A stretch of 64,000 bases of DNA from Archilochus colubris. Taxonomy: Eukaryota > Chordata > Aves > Apodiformes > Trochilidae. Both the position numbers and the translations under genes were made by a program. This document shows, one piece after another, positions 35,101 through 46,690 of this stretch. How positions within the stretch are numbered: the first letter of the stretch is position 1; each line of letters starts with the position of its first letter. A model generated the notes under the pieces. That model ran no database searches. It had not been told where the DNA came from and worked only from the letters and a program-made list of their open reading frames with translations. The stretch covers positions 11,558,003 through 11,622,002 of the forward strand of contig CM041103.1 of the NCBI GenBank assembly GCA_023079485.1. Reading direction: 5' to 3'.

Positions 35101-38100
35101 TTCAACTTTGGATCATGGAGATGAGTGGAACTGGGTGTGGCTCTTTTGAGGTGGTGGGTGTAGTATAAGTGGTTGTTGATGGCTGAAGTGCACCTTATTG
35201 GCGACACTGTTTCTGTTTTTCCTTTTTGTTCTGATTGCAGGTGATGAAGAGGAACATGCCCCTCAGCGTGGTGTTTTGCTGGACACGTGCTGCACAAAGC
35301 CATGTGTTGAGGAGCGGTCGGAGAAGGTGAGATGGTTGCGGGCTGGCTCATCCAGAGGTTTTATGTTGACTCAGTTAAGCGTTTCCCTTTGTCTTTGCAG
35401 ATGCTGTGCATGCCACCTGTGGAGGGGGAAGAGCGCTGGAGGTGAGACAAGATGGTTACGAGGAGGCTTGATCTCACAAGCAGAACAGTAATTTTGTGTC
35501 TCCTGGTATTTCAGGTGCCAGAAGCGATGGTGGCCATAATGCGTGGAAGGAGGAGGTGAGCAGGGCAAGTTGGGGGTTATGAGGAGCTTGTGGAAGAGGT
35601 TTGTATTAAGCTGACATCCTATTTCTGGTGGCACTGCCGTTTGTTATTGCAGATGACGAGGAGGAACTTGGTGGTTTTTGGGAAGATTCCCATCAGCCGA
35701 TGCGGGTTACTTTTCTGTCCAGTGCTTCAGAGCCCCAGCTGTTTGAAAGGTAAGTGAAAGGGACAGTGGTTAGGGAGGGTCTGTGTAGAGTGGTCAAGGT
35801 TAGGAATCGCAGGGTTGGGATATCAAAGCTACTGTAGGGGAGTGAGCTGTCCAGAAGCGGTGCCCTTTGGGTGGTTGATGGGAGCCTGTCCCTCCCTGGC
35901 ATGATGCTAGGAAGTTCCAGGAACTGAATGAGAATTGGAGGTGAGGTGGTAGTGCAGGGCTTGCGGACCTAGTGTCTTCTCTCAAGTGCAACAATAGTTT
36001 TGTGTCTTTTAGGTGCCGTGAATGACGATGCCTATAGGCAGCATCCAACTCTGGAAAGCGTGGGTGAGTGGGACCCCGCAGGGCTCTTCTGTGAAGCTGG
36101 GACATTTGGAAGAGAATGGCACTGGCTGATGTTGGACTTACTGCTGAATATTCTGGGTGTTTTGGTGTTGTGGTTATGTGTGTGGAGTTTTTCTGTTTGC
36201 TTGTTTTGGTGTTGTAGTGTGACTTTTTTTTTTAATGCAGGTGGCAAAGGGGAACACTGCAAGTTGAAGATTATCCCGGGCTGCTCCTGTTTTTTTTCCT
36301 GGCTAACTACGACTTTGGAGAGCCAGTCCTCTGAAAGATAAGTTGAGGGACCAGTGGCGTAGAGGGGTCAAGGCTGGTGGGAGTTGTGGTAGGGGTTTTG
36401 AAGCTGGTGTAGGGGAGAGGGCAGTCTGGGAGCAGCCTCATTTGGTCAGGTGAAGGAAGCGGGTTAATTTCTGATGCGATGCCAGTGTGGGCAGGGCAGC
36501 TCCAGCCTTGGTGTGTGGTGGTGTGTAGTATGTGTTGTATGTCTTTGTCTTAAAGCTTCCTCAGGTCTTGGTGTCCTCTTGGAGCTGGTCCCATATCTTG
36601 GCCATCATCCCTAGCAGGCCTTTACTCATCAGCACACTCCTAGTCAGCAGCATCTTTTTCTTGTGTGACAAATTTGAAGTGTAGATAGGTCTTTCATCGG
36701 GGAAGCTTCCTGATGATCATCTTATGAAACATGATTGCCACCTGCACCAGCATCATCTTTGGTCGTGGATTTTCCCAGAGTGGGACTTTGTTCCCCGCAT
36801 CCTCGCATCATCAGGTCTTAAAGCCCGGGTTCTTTGGCATCCCTCGATTCAGCCCCTCATTTTGCATTGCTGTAGGTCTTCTTGCCAAACAGTCTTGGAT
36901 CCCAGAGATATTCTTGCTTGGTGTTCTCTTGTGATCAAGTCTCATGATTTGGAGGGCTGTCTCGAATTTGTCTGAGTTGTTTGGCTTGGAGCTGCTCTTC
37001 CCAGAGTTTGCTGGAAGAGCCATAACTGAATAGTTCATCTGTTGGGCAGTGTTCCGTTGACTTGTGTATCACCGTTTTTCAGATCCCATGTGGCAAGGAT
37101 GTACGTGAAAGAGCTGGAGGAGAGAAGAGCGCCATGCAAATGTTAGTCAGGGTTTGGTGCTGGACTGGAGGTCCCTCTCCTGGCTACCTGACCACGTTAT
37201 GGTTTGTTTGTCCTTTTGAAGGTGAGAGCAGCCAACAAAGCAGAATATCTGTTCCAGAGGTGGCTCTGGCAAGGTGAGTAAAGGCTGATGTGCTGGAGGA
37301 GCGATTATTTCTCAGGTGTTTTATTGCTGTTGAAGGCATTGGCATCCCCTGTTTTTTGTGTTTTCCAGGTGTCCTCCAAGCCTACTTTTGGCACCCTACA
37401 AGGATGGCAGGCAGCAGATGGGTGAGAGGCTGAGGTAATGGGGCAGGAGGTGGACATCACAGAGGGCTGCCTGTTGTTGGAGGCACTACCTCAGCATGTA
37501 GTGCCTTTTGCTTTGACTTTTGCAGGTGACACAGCCATCCTTGGAGGGACAAAGACACACATTTAGGAGGGGATGGAGAAGGTGAGATGGTGGTGGGCTG
37601 GGTCAGCCATGCATTTCACGTCAAGTCACTTAAAGGTTTCCTTTTGTTTTAGCAGGTGCTGTGCGTGCCATCTTTGGAACAGGATGAGCGTTGAAGTTGA
37701 GCCGAGTTGGTAGCGAGGAGTTCATGGGGCTGGTGGCTTCCGATCAGCAGAACAGGAACTCTCTCTTGGTGTTTCAGGTGCTCCAAGCAATGGTGGTGAT
37801 AGCATTCAACTCTGGAAGGAGAAGGTGCGTGGTATACCATGGAGCTTCCTTGAGAAGGTGAGTGCAGCAGAAGTAGCGTGCGTTGGCTTAGGTGGGACTT
37901 GCGCCAGTGCTGCTTGTGATCTGTGGGTGTTTTTTTTTTTCTTTTCTATGTATAGGGGATGAAGAGGAACTGTGCGACTGGAAGCACATCCTAGTCAAAC
38001 AACGTGGCTTTCATTACTGAGCATGGCTTTATGCTGCCGTTGCTCTTGAAGATAAGTTGATGGCCCAGGGGTGGGTGGGGAGCGGCTGAGCAGTGGAGTC

Positions 38101-38680
38101 GAGGTTGGGAATTGCAAGTGGTGTTTTGAAGTTGGTGTAGGGGAGAGGGCTGTCTGGGAGAGGCCCCCTTTGGGAGGGTGAAGGGAACAGGTTACTTTCC
38201 AGTGTGATTCCAGCATGGGCAGGGCAGCTCCAGCCTTGGTGTGTGGGGTTGTGTGTTTTGTGTTGTCAGTCTTTGTCTTTGTCTTGGAGCTTCCTCAGGC
38301 CTTGATGGTCCTCTGTGTCCTCACAGAGCAAGTCCTGCATCTTGGGCATCCTCCCTGGAAAGTCTTTCCTGCTCAGCACGGTGCTGATCAATAGCGTGTT
38401 ATTCGCACAACGAGTCTAAATTGCAGATCGGTCTCTTGACTTGGAAGTTTCTTGATGGTTGTCTTCTGCAATGTCATTCTCAATTGCATTGTCATCTGAT
38501 CATCATCTAGTTTCCCTGAGCGGGACTCATGCCCCACATCCTTGTGTCCTCAGGTCTTGAAGGCGGCTTCTCGGGCATCCGCTGCTTCATTCCCTTTCTT
38601 TGCAGATGCATAGCTGTATGTCTTATTGCCCAAAAGTCTTGGATTCTAGAGTCCCTCACAGGGCAAGTAATATTGAACAT

Positions 38681-40500
38681 CATCCCCACGGTGTGGAACA
38701 CATTTAGTCATCATCATCATAATGCCATCTGGATCCTTCTTTTCTTGCATCTTGCAGGTTTCTCGATGGGTATCTTTTGTAATCTTTATGAACGAATGAG
38801 AATCTCTGGTCATAAGTTTTCCACATTTGCAACCTTGTCCCTGCATCCTTAGGTCTTGATGCTAGTCTTCTTGCACATCTGATAGGTTATTTTGAAGAGT
38901 AATTATTGTCACAAGCACTGTTCTATGACACTTGATGTCACCATTGGGCCTTCTTGCCTCACCCTTGCATCCCTGTAGATCTTCTTGGCCAACTTCTTGG
39001 AGCTCAGAGTAATTTCTTGTTGAGAGTTTTCTCTTAATGTTTAATCTTGTATTTTGCAGTGGTGTGTCTTGGGTTGGTCTGTGCTTGTGTGTTTGTCCTG
39101 GAGCTGCTCTGCCCAGAGCGTAGAGTTGGGGATATTGAAGGGCCATAAGAGTCTCTGGTGATGTTTGTGTGCCTTGAGATTTTAGGCCACAATTTTACAG
39201 TGATCTTAAGTGGAGCAGCCATAGTCAGGCTGGGTGGGCAGTTGCTTTGATGGCATTTGAAGGTGATGGGACTCCCATGAGAGGGTTTTTCCTGTGCAGT
39301 GCAGGAGATTGAACTTCTCAGTAGTTAACGGTTGTATGTGTATGGGTTTAAAGTTTTGGGGCTGTGTTTATTAATGGCTTGAGGGTAGTAGTACTCTAGA
39401 TGGGGTTCCTAACTGGAATGGAGATGTCTGGAATTGTCTGTCCATTGTTCAGCATTCCAGTGACTTGTGTAATACTTTCTGATGCAAAGGACAAATATGC
39501 GCTTGTAAGAAGAAACAAGGGAGCAGAGTGCGGTCAGGTCAGTCAGTGTGTAGTGTTGGAGAGATTGTGCTTCTGGTAGCTACCTGATTACAGTGTGTGT
39601 TTTACTCAGTTTGAAGGTAGAAGCAGTAGGCAAAGTGGGACAGTCACTGAAGGTGATTGGTGTGGAGTGATGACTAGTGGGACCAAAGAGCAGTTATTTT
39701 TCAGGTGTGTGGTGTTGACATTAGAAGCATCAGTTGATGTTTATAGGTTCTATTGTAGCCACCATGTGACAATAAGAAAATTGCAGAGGCTGGATATGCA
39801 AATTGCCAAGGTAAAGGAGTAAGAGATGGGAATTGTTGCAGGCAGGGTGCTATTTGAGGCAGCATCTTGGTACATTCCTTTTGTTTTTTGCAAATATTGT
39901 AAGCAGGCTCTCTGGGACAAAGCTGCTGACTATAGCAAGTAGTCCAAGGTAAGGTCAGTGTCAAAGAGCAGAGAATACTGTGGCTACTCAGTGAAGGCAG
40001 CTACTTTTTTGCATGAACTTTGTAGGCCACTTTTGGGACTGGATGAGAATTTGAGGTGAGCTGGGGTAGTAGTGAGGATGAACATGGAGCTGGTGACTTC
40101 CTTCAAGTATAACAGTCATTTTTCTCTTAGTGTAGCTTGGGTTCCACAAACAATGACAGATACAGTATCTGGCATTGAATGGGTACAGAGCAGGTGAGGG
40201 GAAGCCCAGGATGCTAATCACAGAATTACCTCTATTAGAAAAGACCTTCAAGATCATAGAGCCCAACTATTAACCTAACACTGACAAGAACTTAAGCCAT
40301 ATCCCTAGGTGCCATTTCTGTATGACTTGAGGGCTGTCTTTAGGGATGATGAGTACTTCAAGGGATGGTGAAGGAGGCTGTTGCAGAAGAGGTTTGTCAA
40401 CCCATAGGATTCCTCTGGCTGCTTCCTGCTGGCACTCTGCTTTGTGGAAGATGAAGATGAGCCTGATGATTGCAGAAATATACCAGCTACTTGATGTGCC
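38681..40500 (+). repeat. Decayed monomer at the right edge of the array
   Basis: All seven modules can be found in order but most splice borders are gone: F-like near 39,477, E-like near 39,619 (GAAG then GTAGAAGCAGTAGGCAAAG), D-like near 39,757, C-like near 39,895, B-like near 40,027, A-like near 40,140 (acceptor absent) and G-like near 40,448 reading EPDDCRNIPAT, then stop. It is far more diverged than the neighbouring copies, as expected at the edge of an array homogenised by unequal exchange. Confidence 0.65.
40216..40400 (-). mobile_element. CR1: CR1 fragment inside the decayed monomer
   Basis: ATCACAGAATTACC, then AAAAGACCTTCAAGATCATA, GAGCCCAACTATTAACCTAA and ATATCCCTAGGTGCCA is the reverse complement of a common CR1 3' region. 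It splits the A-like and G-like parts of the decayed monomer. Confidence 0.65.
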
Positions 40501-40921
40501 TTTTCTTGAGGAAGGAATCTGATGCCTGGGCTGCTGCAAGCTAAGTTGGGAGACCAGGAACTACTGCCCTACAGCATGAATATTGATATAAGATGGGAAG
40601 AGAGTCCAAACCAGAAATGCCTCTCATTCAAAGATGTTGCATTTTGGAAACTCCCCATCAGAGCAGATCCCAAAAGAGTCTGGAAATTGCCAGCAACAAG
40701 ATTCTTTCCTCCTTCAAAAAAAGGAGAAAGTCATTCTCAAGATGGAAGCACAGCACATCTTTCTCAAGTTGATGGTGGTTCTGGTTTTGTGGTTCACAGT
40801 TGCAGCAGCTGAGATGATGAAAATGCATTCCTCTGCATGTTCTGGTACATCCAGATGTGTTAAATCAGAGTCCTTTTTGGTAACCTTATATACTGCAGCA
40901 CTGGGGATTTGTTTGACTCCT

Positions 40922-41711
40922 TGTCCTGGTTTGGGCCAGGATAAAGGTGATTTTCTGTCTTGTACTTTCGCTTTTAGCCAAGTCTCTTGTAAGTAGTTGC
41001 ACTTGCTGAAATTAACAGCAAGTTTCTCAGACAGTGATTGATAACACTTGATGTTTATAGTTACTGCTAGAGACTGGTATGCAGAGCCAAGGACACTGCT
41101 CAGCTCTGAGGAAAACATTTTACTGTCCAGGAGGATAAAGAGGTCCCACCTGAGCCCTCCTTTGGGGAGGAACAGACAAGATAGATGCCAGAATTGACCA
41201 AACAGAATATTCCATCCCATATACGTCACACTCAGTATAAATTTGAGGCATCACGAGGGCCGAGCCAGATCTTTTCCAGATTTCCAGACTTCTGGATTTC
41301 CTGATTTCCCTGCTTCCCTTCCTTCACCCGGCATCCTGGAAGGATCCCGTCCGTTCGTCTGCCTGTGGTCCTGATCCGTGCCAGCCCATATCTGTGTGTT
41401 CCTGCCTCCAGTTGCCGACTCCAGGAGTCCAGCCTGGACTTTCCCAGGGCTGCCCTGCAGCCTCGGTGGTGACGTGAGAGTTATTGGGGGAAAGGAGGGA
41501 GGAATGTGGTTTCCATTTTCCTGTTTATTTGTATATATTTAGTAATTTTTCCTATTTATCATTACTGTTCATTAAAGTTGTGTAGTTTAGTTTCCAACCC
41601 ATAAGTCTCTCTCCCTTATTCTCTCTCCTTTCTTTATCAAGGAGGAGAGAGACATTAATAGAGAGCGTCTGTTATTTGGTTTAATTGTCGGGCCAGTGTT
41701 AAACCATGACA
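40922..41711 (+). mobile_element. Solo LTR of an avian ERV, copy 1
   Basis: Begins TGTCCTGGTTTGG and ends TTAAACCATGACA, with short inverted termini TGTC..GACA. It is 790 bp long and flanked by the 5-bp duplication CTCCT (40,917-40,921 and 41,712-41,716). Inside are a TATA-like CAGTATAAATTTG near 41,234 and CATTAAAG near 41,571. A 5-bp duplication fits ERVL-type or ERV1-type elements. The internal region is missing, as after LTR-LTR recombination. Confidence 0.9.
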
Positions 41712-41716
41712 CTCCT

Positions 41717-42880
41717 GCAGTTTTACCCTCCCTTTTCTCCCTCATCCTTCAAAAACTAAAGCAAAACAGTTATCTCAGATTTCTTTGTATCATAAATGTA
41801 ACAAAACCTTACAGTTGTATAAAGTACAAACTGCATTGTTTAGACTCTAACAGCCCCATAATGCTTTTGATCTCATATATTACCTAGTTGAGTTAGTTAT
41901 CTATTCTAAATCTTTGCACAGAGAGAGAGCTGGATGCTGCAGATATCTTTTGCTGCTGCTTTGCTGGAGTGCTCTGAAGTACTATGTTTCTGTCTCCCTC
42001 TAAACGGGTTATTTCCCTGGTGGTTTTGATAGCTTTGGGCAGCTATCCCTTCCGGTTGTGTAACACACAAAAAATTCCTGGTCAAATTATCCCTGTGTTT
42101 GAGATAGAAAATGTAATGGTATCAGTTAACAGTTGTACAAATTACATGAATGCAGAAAGGAAATGAAATAGTTGCCTATAGAAGTATTTAAATAGGATAT
42201 GTATAAACATGTGGACACCTCTTGAGCAGATGGTGAATTTATTTTTTTTCTTTCAGGAGTAATTTTTTCCTTTCAGCTGTGCTGTCTAAGCAAAATGCAG
42301 GGCCGCTACTGCTGCAATGTGTGTGTGTAGGTGTCTCTTGTGATAGAAGTAGAGGCAGCCATAGTGTTCTCTACCCCAGCAGTGGAATAAGGAAGGATGG
42401 AAGCTTTTTCTGCCTCCAGCAAGTGTTACTTTGATGTTACGAATGTAATGACAAATCCTGCCCAATAGTCTTCATGCATGTGTTTTAAGCACTGGAGTTA
42501 CAGTGGGGAGGGGTAAAGGGCTGTCAGGCTGTCTGGGGTAGAGGTGAGGGGGGAGTGTGGGACCAGGAGGGATGGGGGACATTTTGCTCCAGGGAGTCTG
42601 TGTGAGTGTATCAAAGCTGATCTACAGGTCAAAGCAAATATTATATGTGTAAATGGGTATTTAAATGTTTGCTGGCTTGCTACCAGACACCAGTCCTCCA
42701 GCAACTGGAAACAGCATGTGAAGCAGCCAAATATGCTCTCTATTTTGGACCTTTAGAAACCAGATGTCCCCCATTACTCAGCTGAACTCTGTTCTTTTTT
42801 GTCCTCCTGTAACTAGAAGCAGCCAGAGAGTCAGCTGCTCATTGTTCTCTCTTTTGGTCCTCCAGCAACAAGGTAAGGTG
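41717..42880. other. AT-rich intergenic sequence, nothing recognised
   Basis: No exon, repeat or structured element that I can support. Confidence 0.5.
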
Positions 42881-42889
42881 GGGCTTAAT

Positions 42890-43100
42890 GAAGAAGAGGT
42901 AACGGGGAAATTCTGATTGGACGTAAGTTCATTTTTCACCACGTGGACAGTAAAAGCTTGGAATGGTCTCCCAGGAGAAAGCGTAGATTTCCCCCCCGTT
43001 GTAGAAAGTGTTACGACATCGAATCCATAGTATTCTGTAGAGAAATGGACCAGATGCTCTTTGAGGGCCCCTTCCAAGACGACTGATTAAATGAATGTAT
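42890..43100 (+). mobile_element. Degenerate CR1 3' region (tentative)
   Basis: CACGTGGACAGTAAAAGCTT, then GGAATGGTCTCCCAGGAG, and an end GGGCCCCTTCCAAGACGACT resemble a decayed CR1 C-terminus and tail (..GGACAGTCA.. CTGGAACAGG.. GGTCCCTTCCAAcc). Confidence 0.4.
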
Positions 43101-43229
43101 GAAGTGAGAGAGAAAAGTGAGAGGTTTTGGCAAAGATCAGAGGATCTCACAGATGATTTGTTTCTATGCTCAGGGGCCACTGGGGGTTCGTGGGGACAGC
43201 CGGAATTCCAAATTTTTAACTTTCAGTTT

Positions 43230-44250
43230 GTCCGATTGCCGGAGACTCATTTGTAGTTTTTTGCTAGAAAGATGGCCGACTTCCGATTACAAAATGGCGT
43301 ACTTTTGGAGACGCATATGTAGTTTTTTGCTAGAAAGATGGCCGACTTCCGATTACAAAATGGCGTACTTTTGGAGACGCATATGCAGTTTTTCGCTAAA
43401 AACATGGCTAACTTCCGTTGACAAAATGGCCGACTTCCGGAGACTCATTTGTAGTTTTCCGCTCAAAAGATGGCCGACTTCCGGTGACAAAATGGCCGAC
43501 TTCCGGGGACTCATTTGTAGTTTTTAGCTAAAAAGATGGCCGACTTCCGTTGACAAAATGGCCGACTTCCGGGGACTCATTTGTAGTTTTTTAGCTAAAA
43601 AGATGGCCGACTTCCGGTGTCAAAATGGCCGACTTCCGGGGACTCATTTGTAGTTTTTCGCTAAAAAGATGGCCGACTTCCGGTGACAAAATGGCCGACT
43701 TCCGGGGACTCATTTGTAGTTTTCCGCTCAAAAGATGGCCGACTTCCGTTTACAAAATGGCCGACTTCCGGTGACTCATTTGTAGTTTTTAGCTAAAAAG
43801 ATGGCCGACTTCCGTTGACAAAATGGCCGACTTCCGGGGACTCATTTGTAGTTTTCCGCTCAAAAGATGGCCGACTTCCGGGGACTCATTTGTAGTTTTT
43901 AGCTAAAAAGATGGCCGACTTCCGTTGACAAAATGGCCGACTTCCGGGGACTCATTTGTAGTTTTTTAGCTAAAAAGATGGCCGACTTCCGTTTACAAAA
44001 TGGCCGACTTCCGGGGACTCATTTGTAGTTTTTCGCTAAAAAGATGGCCGACTTCCGGTGACAAAATGGCCGACTTCCGGGGACTCATTTGTAGTTTTTA
44101 GCTAAAAAGATGGCCGACTTCCGTTGACAAAATGGCCGACTTCCGGGGACTCATTTGTAGTTTTCCGCTCAAAAGATGGCCGACTTCCGGTGACAAAATG
44201 GCCGACTTCCGGGGACTCATTTGTAGTTTTTCGCTAAAAAGATGCCCGAC
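43230..44250. repeat. 66-bp minisatellite carrying YY1-like and ETS-like motifs
   Basis: About 16 units, mostly 66 bp apart (marker GGGGACTCATTTGTAG; one short unit of 43 bp near 43,838-43,881). Each full unit holds AAGATGGCCGACTTCCG and AAAATGGCCGACTTCCGG. AAnATGG is the YY1 core and ACTTCCGG is the reverse of the ETS/GABPA core CCGGAAGT. CpGs are largely preserved. The leftmost two or three units vary more (GACGCATATG). It ends near 44,250 with a degraded unit (GATGCCCGACTGCC). Confidence 0.93.
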
Positions 44251-44639
44251 TGCCGGTCAATGGTTTTGTATCTTCTTATATTAAGTGCGCGGCAGTGTGC
44301 ATTGGGTGTTCAATTCTTAGCACACGTCGCACTGTTTGGTTTTTGGAGACAGCGCATCTGACACGTAGGACCAATCCTAACCCTGTTATGTGAAGTAACA
44401 AGGGAAAAGTGTGAGTTTGCAGAAGTGAACAGCAGGGTGATTTGGAATTGACAGAAGAGGCTTAACAAAAGGTTTTGGATTTACGATCCTCACAAATAAG
44501 GAGAAGAGGTCTCAAACATATCTGTAAAGAGAGTTTAGACAAGTTAGTTACATAGAACTTGGAGCCCTGGGAGAAAAATACCAGAAGCAGAAAATAACTA
44601 CACTTTGAGAGTTATTAGTGCTATAAATGTCTGGGACTC

Positions 44640-45620
44640 AATATTCTGTTAATAGTTTAATTTAATTAATAAAATTGCAATAAGCAAAACAGTGCTGGGT
44701 GCGTGGGGAGTCTCCGCTCCACTCACATGCACACTGTAAAGTTTAATCTTTTATCTTATATTCCATACCTTAATGCATATTCATATCTATTCTAATACAT
44801 ATTCATGACTGTTCTAGGAATAGGCTAGGTTATGTTTATTAGTTCTTGGAAGAGGCAGCCTTCAAAGCTGCATGCCCACTTTATCTCTGAGGGTCTTTTT
44901 GACCCCCATCTGGTGGTCATTGGATGAAGTCAGTGTCTGCCTCAGTTTCATTCTGAAGAAGAGAGTGGATCAGGCCAAACTGTTTGTGTGAATTTACTTT
45001 ATGTAGAATTAGAACTTGTAATATATGTTAATGAATTTATGTTCATAACCAGTAGAATTCAGGGATAAACTAAGAAAGAAGTGACCAAAAGCAGATGAGA
45101 CATGTCAAGACCCTAACAGGATTAACTTCTGTCTTGGAGATAATTAGAAGTGTAAATTCTGGCACCGCTGAGACGGCTGGGCACTGGGGGAGTGCAAACA
45201 CAGGCACGAAAGGCAGGATGAGGCTGCCAGAACTAGCAGATAAGGGGAAGTTTTATTGCAAGGGTCCAATTATCCTCTATAACAAGGGGATGAAGTCATC
45301 AAGAGCAAGAAAGGTAAAAAGTTCAACCCTGAGGAAGACTTCGTTACTTCATCTGAAGACCCCCAAAGACCCCCGAACACATCCCCAAAAAGACAACTCT
45401 GCCCAGACTCCACCTGTTATGAATATGTATGTAAGGATGATGTGACCTACCCTTTTACTGTATAAATATCCTAACCCTTTCCCTTAACCCTTGGAACTCC
45501 TTGTCCAGTGCAAGCTGGGGGTTCCCCGGATCCGAAAATAAATACCTTTGCTGTTTAAAGACTCAAACTCTGTCTCTAAACAGTTTTGCTTGGCCTTTTT
45601 TGGCTTCAATTCTAACTAAT
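44640..45620. mobile_element. ERV LTR-like remnants
   Basis: The left part has AATAAAATTGCAATAAGCAA and GGTGCGTGGGGAGTC, resembling an LTR end in the opposite orientation. The right part has ACTGTATAAATATCC (TATA-like, about 45,460), AAAATAAATACC (poly(A) signal, about 45,536) and AACTCTGTCTCTAAACAG, the order of a forward R-U5 region. No clean termini or target duplication found, so extent and orientation are uncertain. Confidence 0.4.
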
Positions 45621-45729
45621 TCCTACGTTTGCATATTTCACAATGTTGAAGACAGATATATTATTAATACTCGCAAAGTTGGGTTAGCAAACACTATAAT
45701 TATTTAACATGAATTCACAAACATATATA

Positions 45730-46200
45730 TTACATTAGCACATTCTTGGGCTGCACTAGAACTAGAACAACTCACAGTAGGACATAAAGAGGCTCTGCCT
45801 GCCATAATTCTTATCATGCAATGGGTCAAATATATTCAAGATAGAGCCAAAGGTGGAGGCTACAGTGTGCCTGCCTTCCACTAGCAGCTGACGACTGCCC
45901 CCATGAGTAATCAAGAACTAAACCCTGATTTTGCACTCAAAAACAAATCTTTAATGAGGTTTGAAAAAACCTTGGATCTATTAACTCATCCTGAGACAGA
46001 GCACATTCATATTTGGTTTAGTGGAAGATCAGCTAAGTATGTAGGAGGAAAATGGCTTGTGAAAGCAGCAGCTTACTCTCCCCATTCTGAGACATTTTTT
46101 TGAAACCATGAGAGAATGCAAAAGCAGCCAATATGCTGAATTGTCTGGGCAGGTGTTTTAGATAACCACCAGTAAGATGTCTAGGAAAGATAGTTTACAT
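45730..46200 (+). pseudogene. ERV pol remnant (RNase H region)
   Basis: A broken reading passes through TVGHKEALPAIILIMQW, then IHIWFSGRSAKYVGGKWLVK, then ECKSSQYAELSG. Retroviral RNase H has the order W-[FY]-T-D-G-S ... AAA ... SSQ.AEL. The catalytic DGS is altered to GRS, and several stops and frame changes are present, so this is a dead endogenous copy. Confidence 0.55.
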
Positions 46201-46249
46201 AGCCCTATGATCTGCGACTTTGGCCCCAGCCAGGCCCTGGTTTCAGTCG

Positions 46250-46690
46250 TTATGGGGCAGAAGACCAGATGTTTTCACATTAAGAAAAGTGCAATTCCTC
46301 CGGACTACCAGCAACGGGATACTCGAAAAACTGGACCCTTTCTGGGGTCCTCACCTACAAGAGGATGCACCGTGTAGGATTTTCCAACTGCTGGAAATGG
46401 TTCTCCGTGTCCTCATAACAACCAGGGCTCCCCAGCAACCACAGATCCAGACAAAGTCGAATCATTACGGCAGTCAGCGACACATCTTTCTTACTCGCTA
46501 TCGCTGCGTGTGTATAGTAACAATTACATGAGCTGCTGTGTTTTGCTTTGACTTTGCTATTGCACTTCAGTTTTGTTGTTTGTTTCTGCACTTGTTCCCT
46601 TATAATTTAATACATCAGTAAATACAAACTAACTTCTTTATTTGGGTGCCTGTGTCTTTTGGGCTGACCCCACCCATTTGGCAAAATATC
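46250..46690 (+). mobile_element. ERV LTR-like tail (tentative)
   Basis: After the pol remnant the sequence carries CTTATAATTTAATACATCAG, TAAATACAAAC and then TGTCTTTTGGGCTGACCCCA followed by TTTGGCA. This resembles an R-U5 end and the first bases of a primer-binding site. Termini not established. Confidence 0.3.

Larger units (their letters stand above)
24737..38680 (+). repeat. Higher-order tandem array, about 4,445-bp unit, 3 copies plus part of a fourth
   Basis: Copies lie at about 24,737-29,209, 29,210-33,652, 33,653-38,098 and 38,099-38,680 (partial). Markers recur with spacings of 4,443-4,446 bp (F module starts at 25,493, 29,939 and 34,383). Only scattered substitutions separate the copies, far fewer than separate the monomers inside one copy. 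Inside each copy the spacer word GGGCAGGGCAGCTCCAG alternates at about 2.72 and 1.72 kb, so the unit is two related monomers of unequal length. Copies 2 and 3 share a different spacer segment (near 29,566 and 34,010) from copies 1 and 4 (near 25,100 and 38,450). Confidence 0.93.

Noticed and set aside
24737..38680. CRISPR-like or bacterial repeat array
   Set aside because: Unit length, intron-like borders and neighbouring CR1 and ERV elements show vertebrate nuclear DNA.
43117..43527. 136-codon frame with a repeated peptide over the 66-bp minisatellite
   Set aside because: 66 is divisible by 3, so a repeat without stops stays open. It explains itself as satellite sequence.
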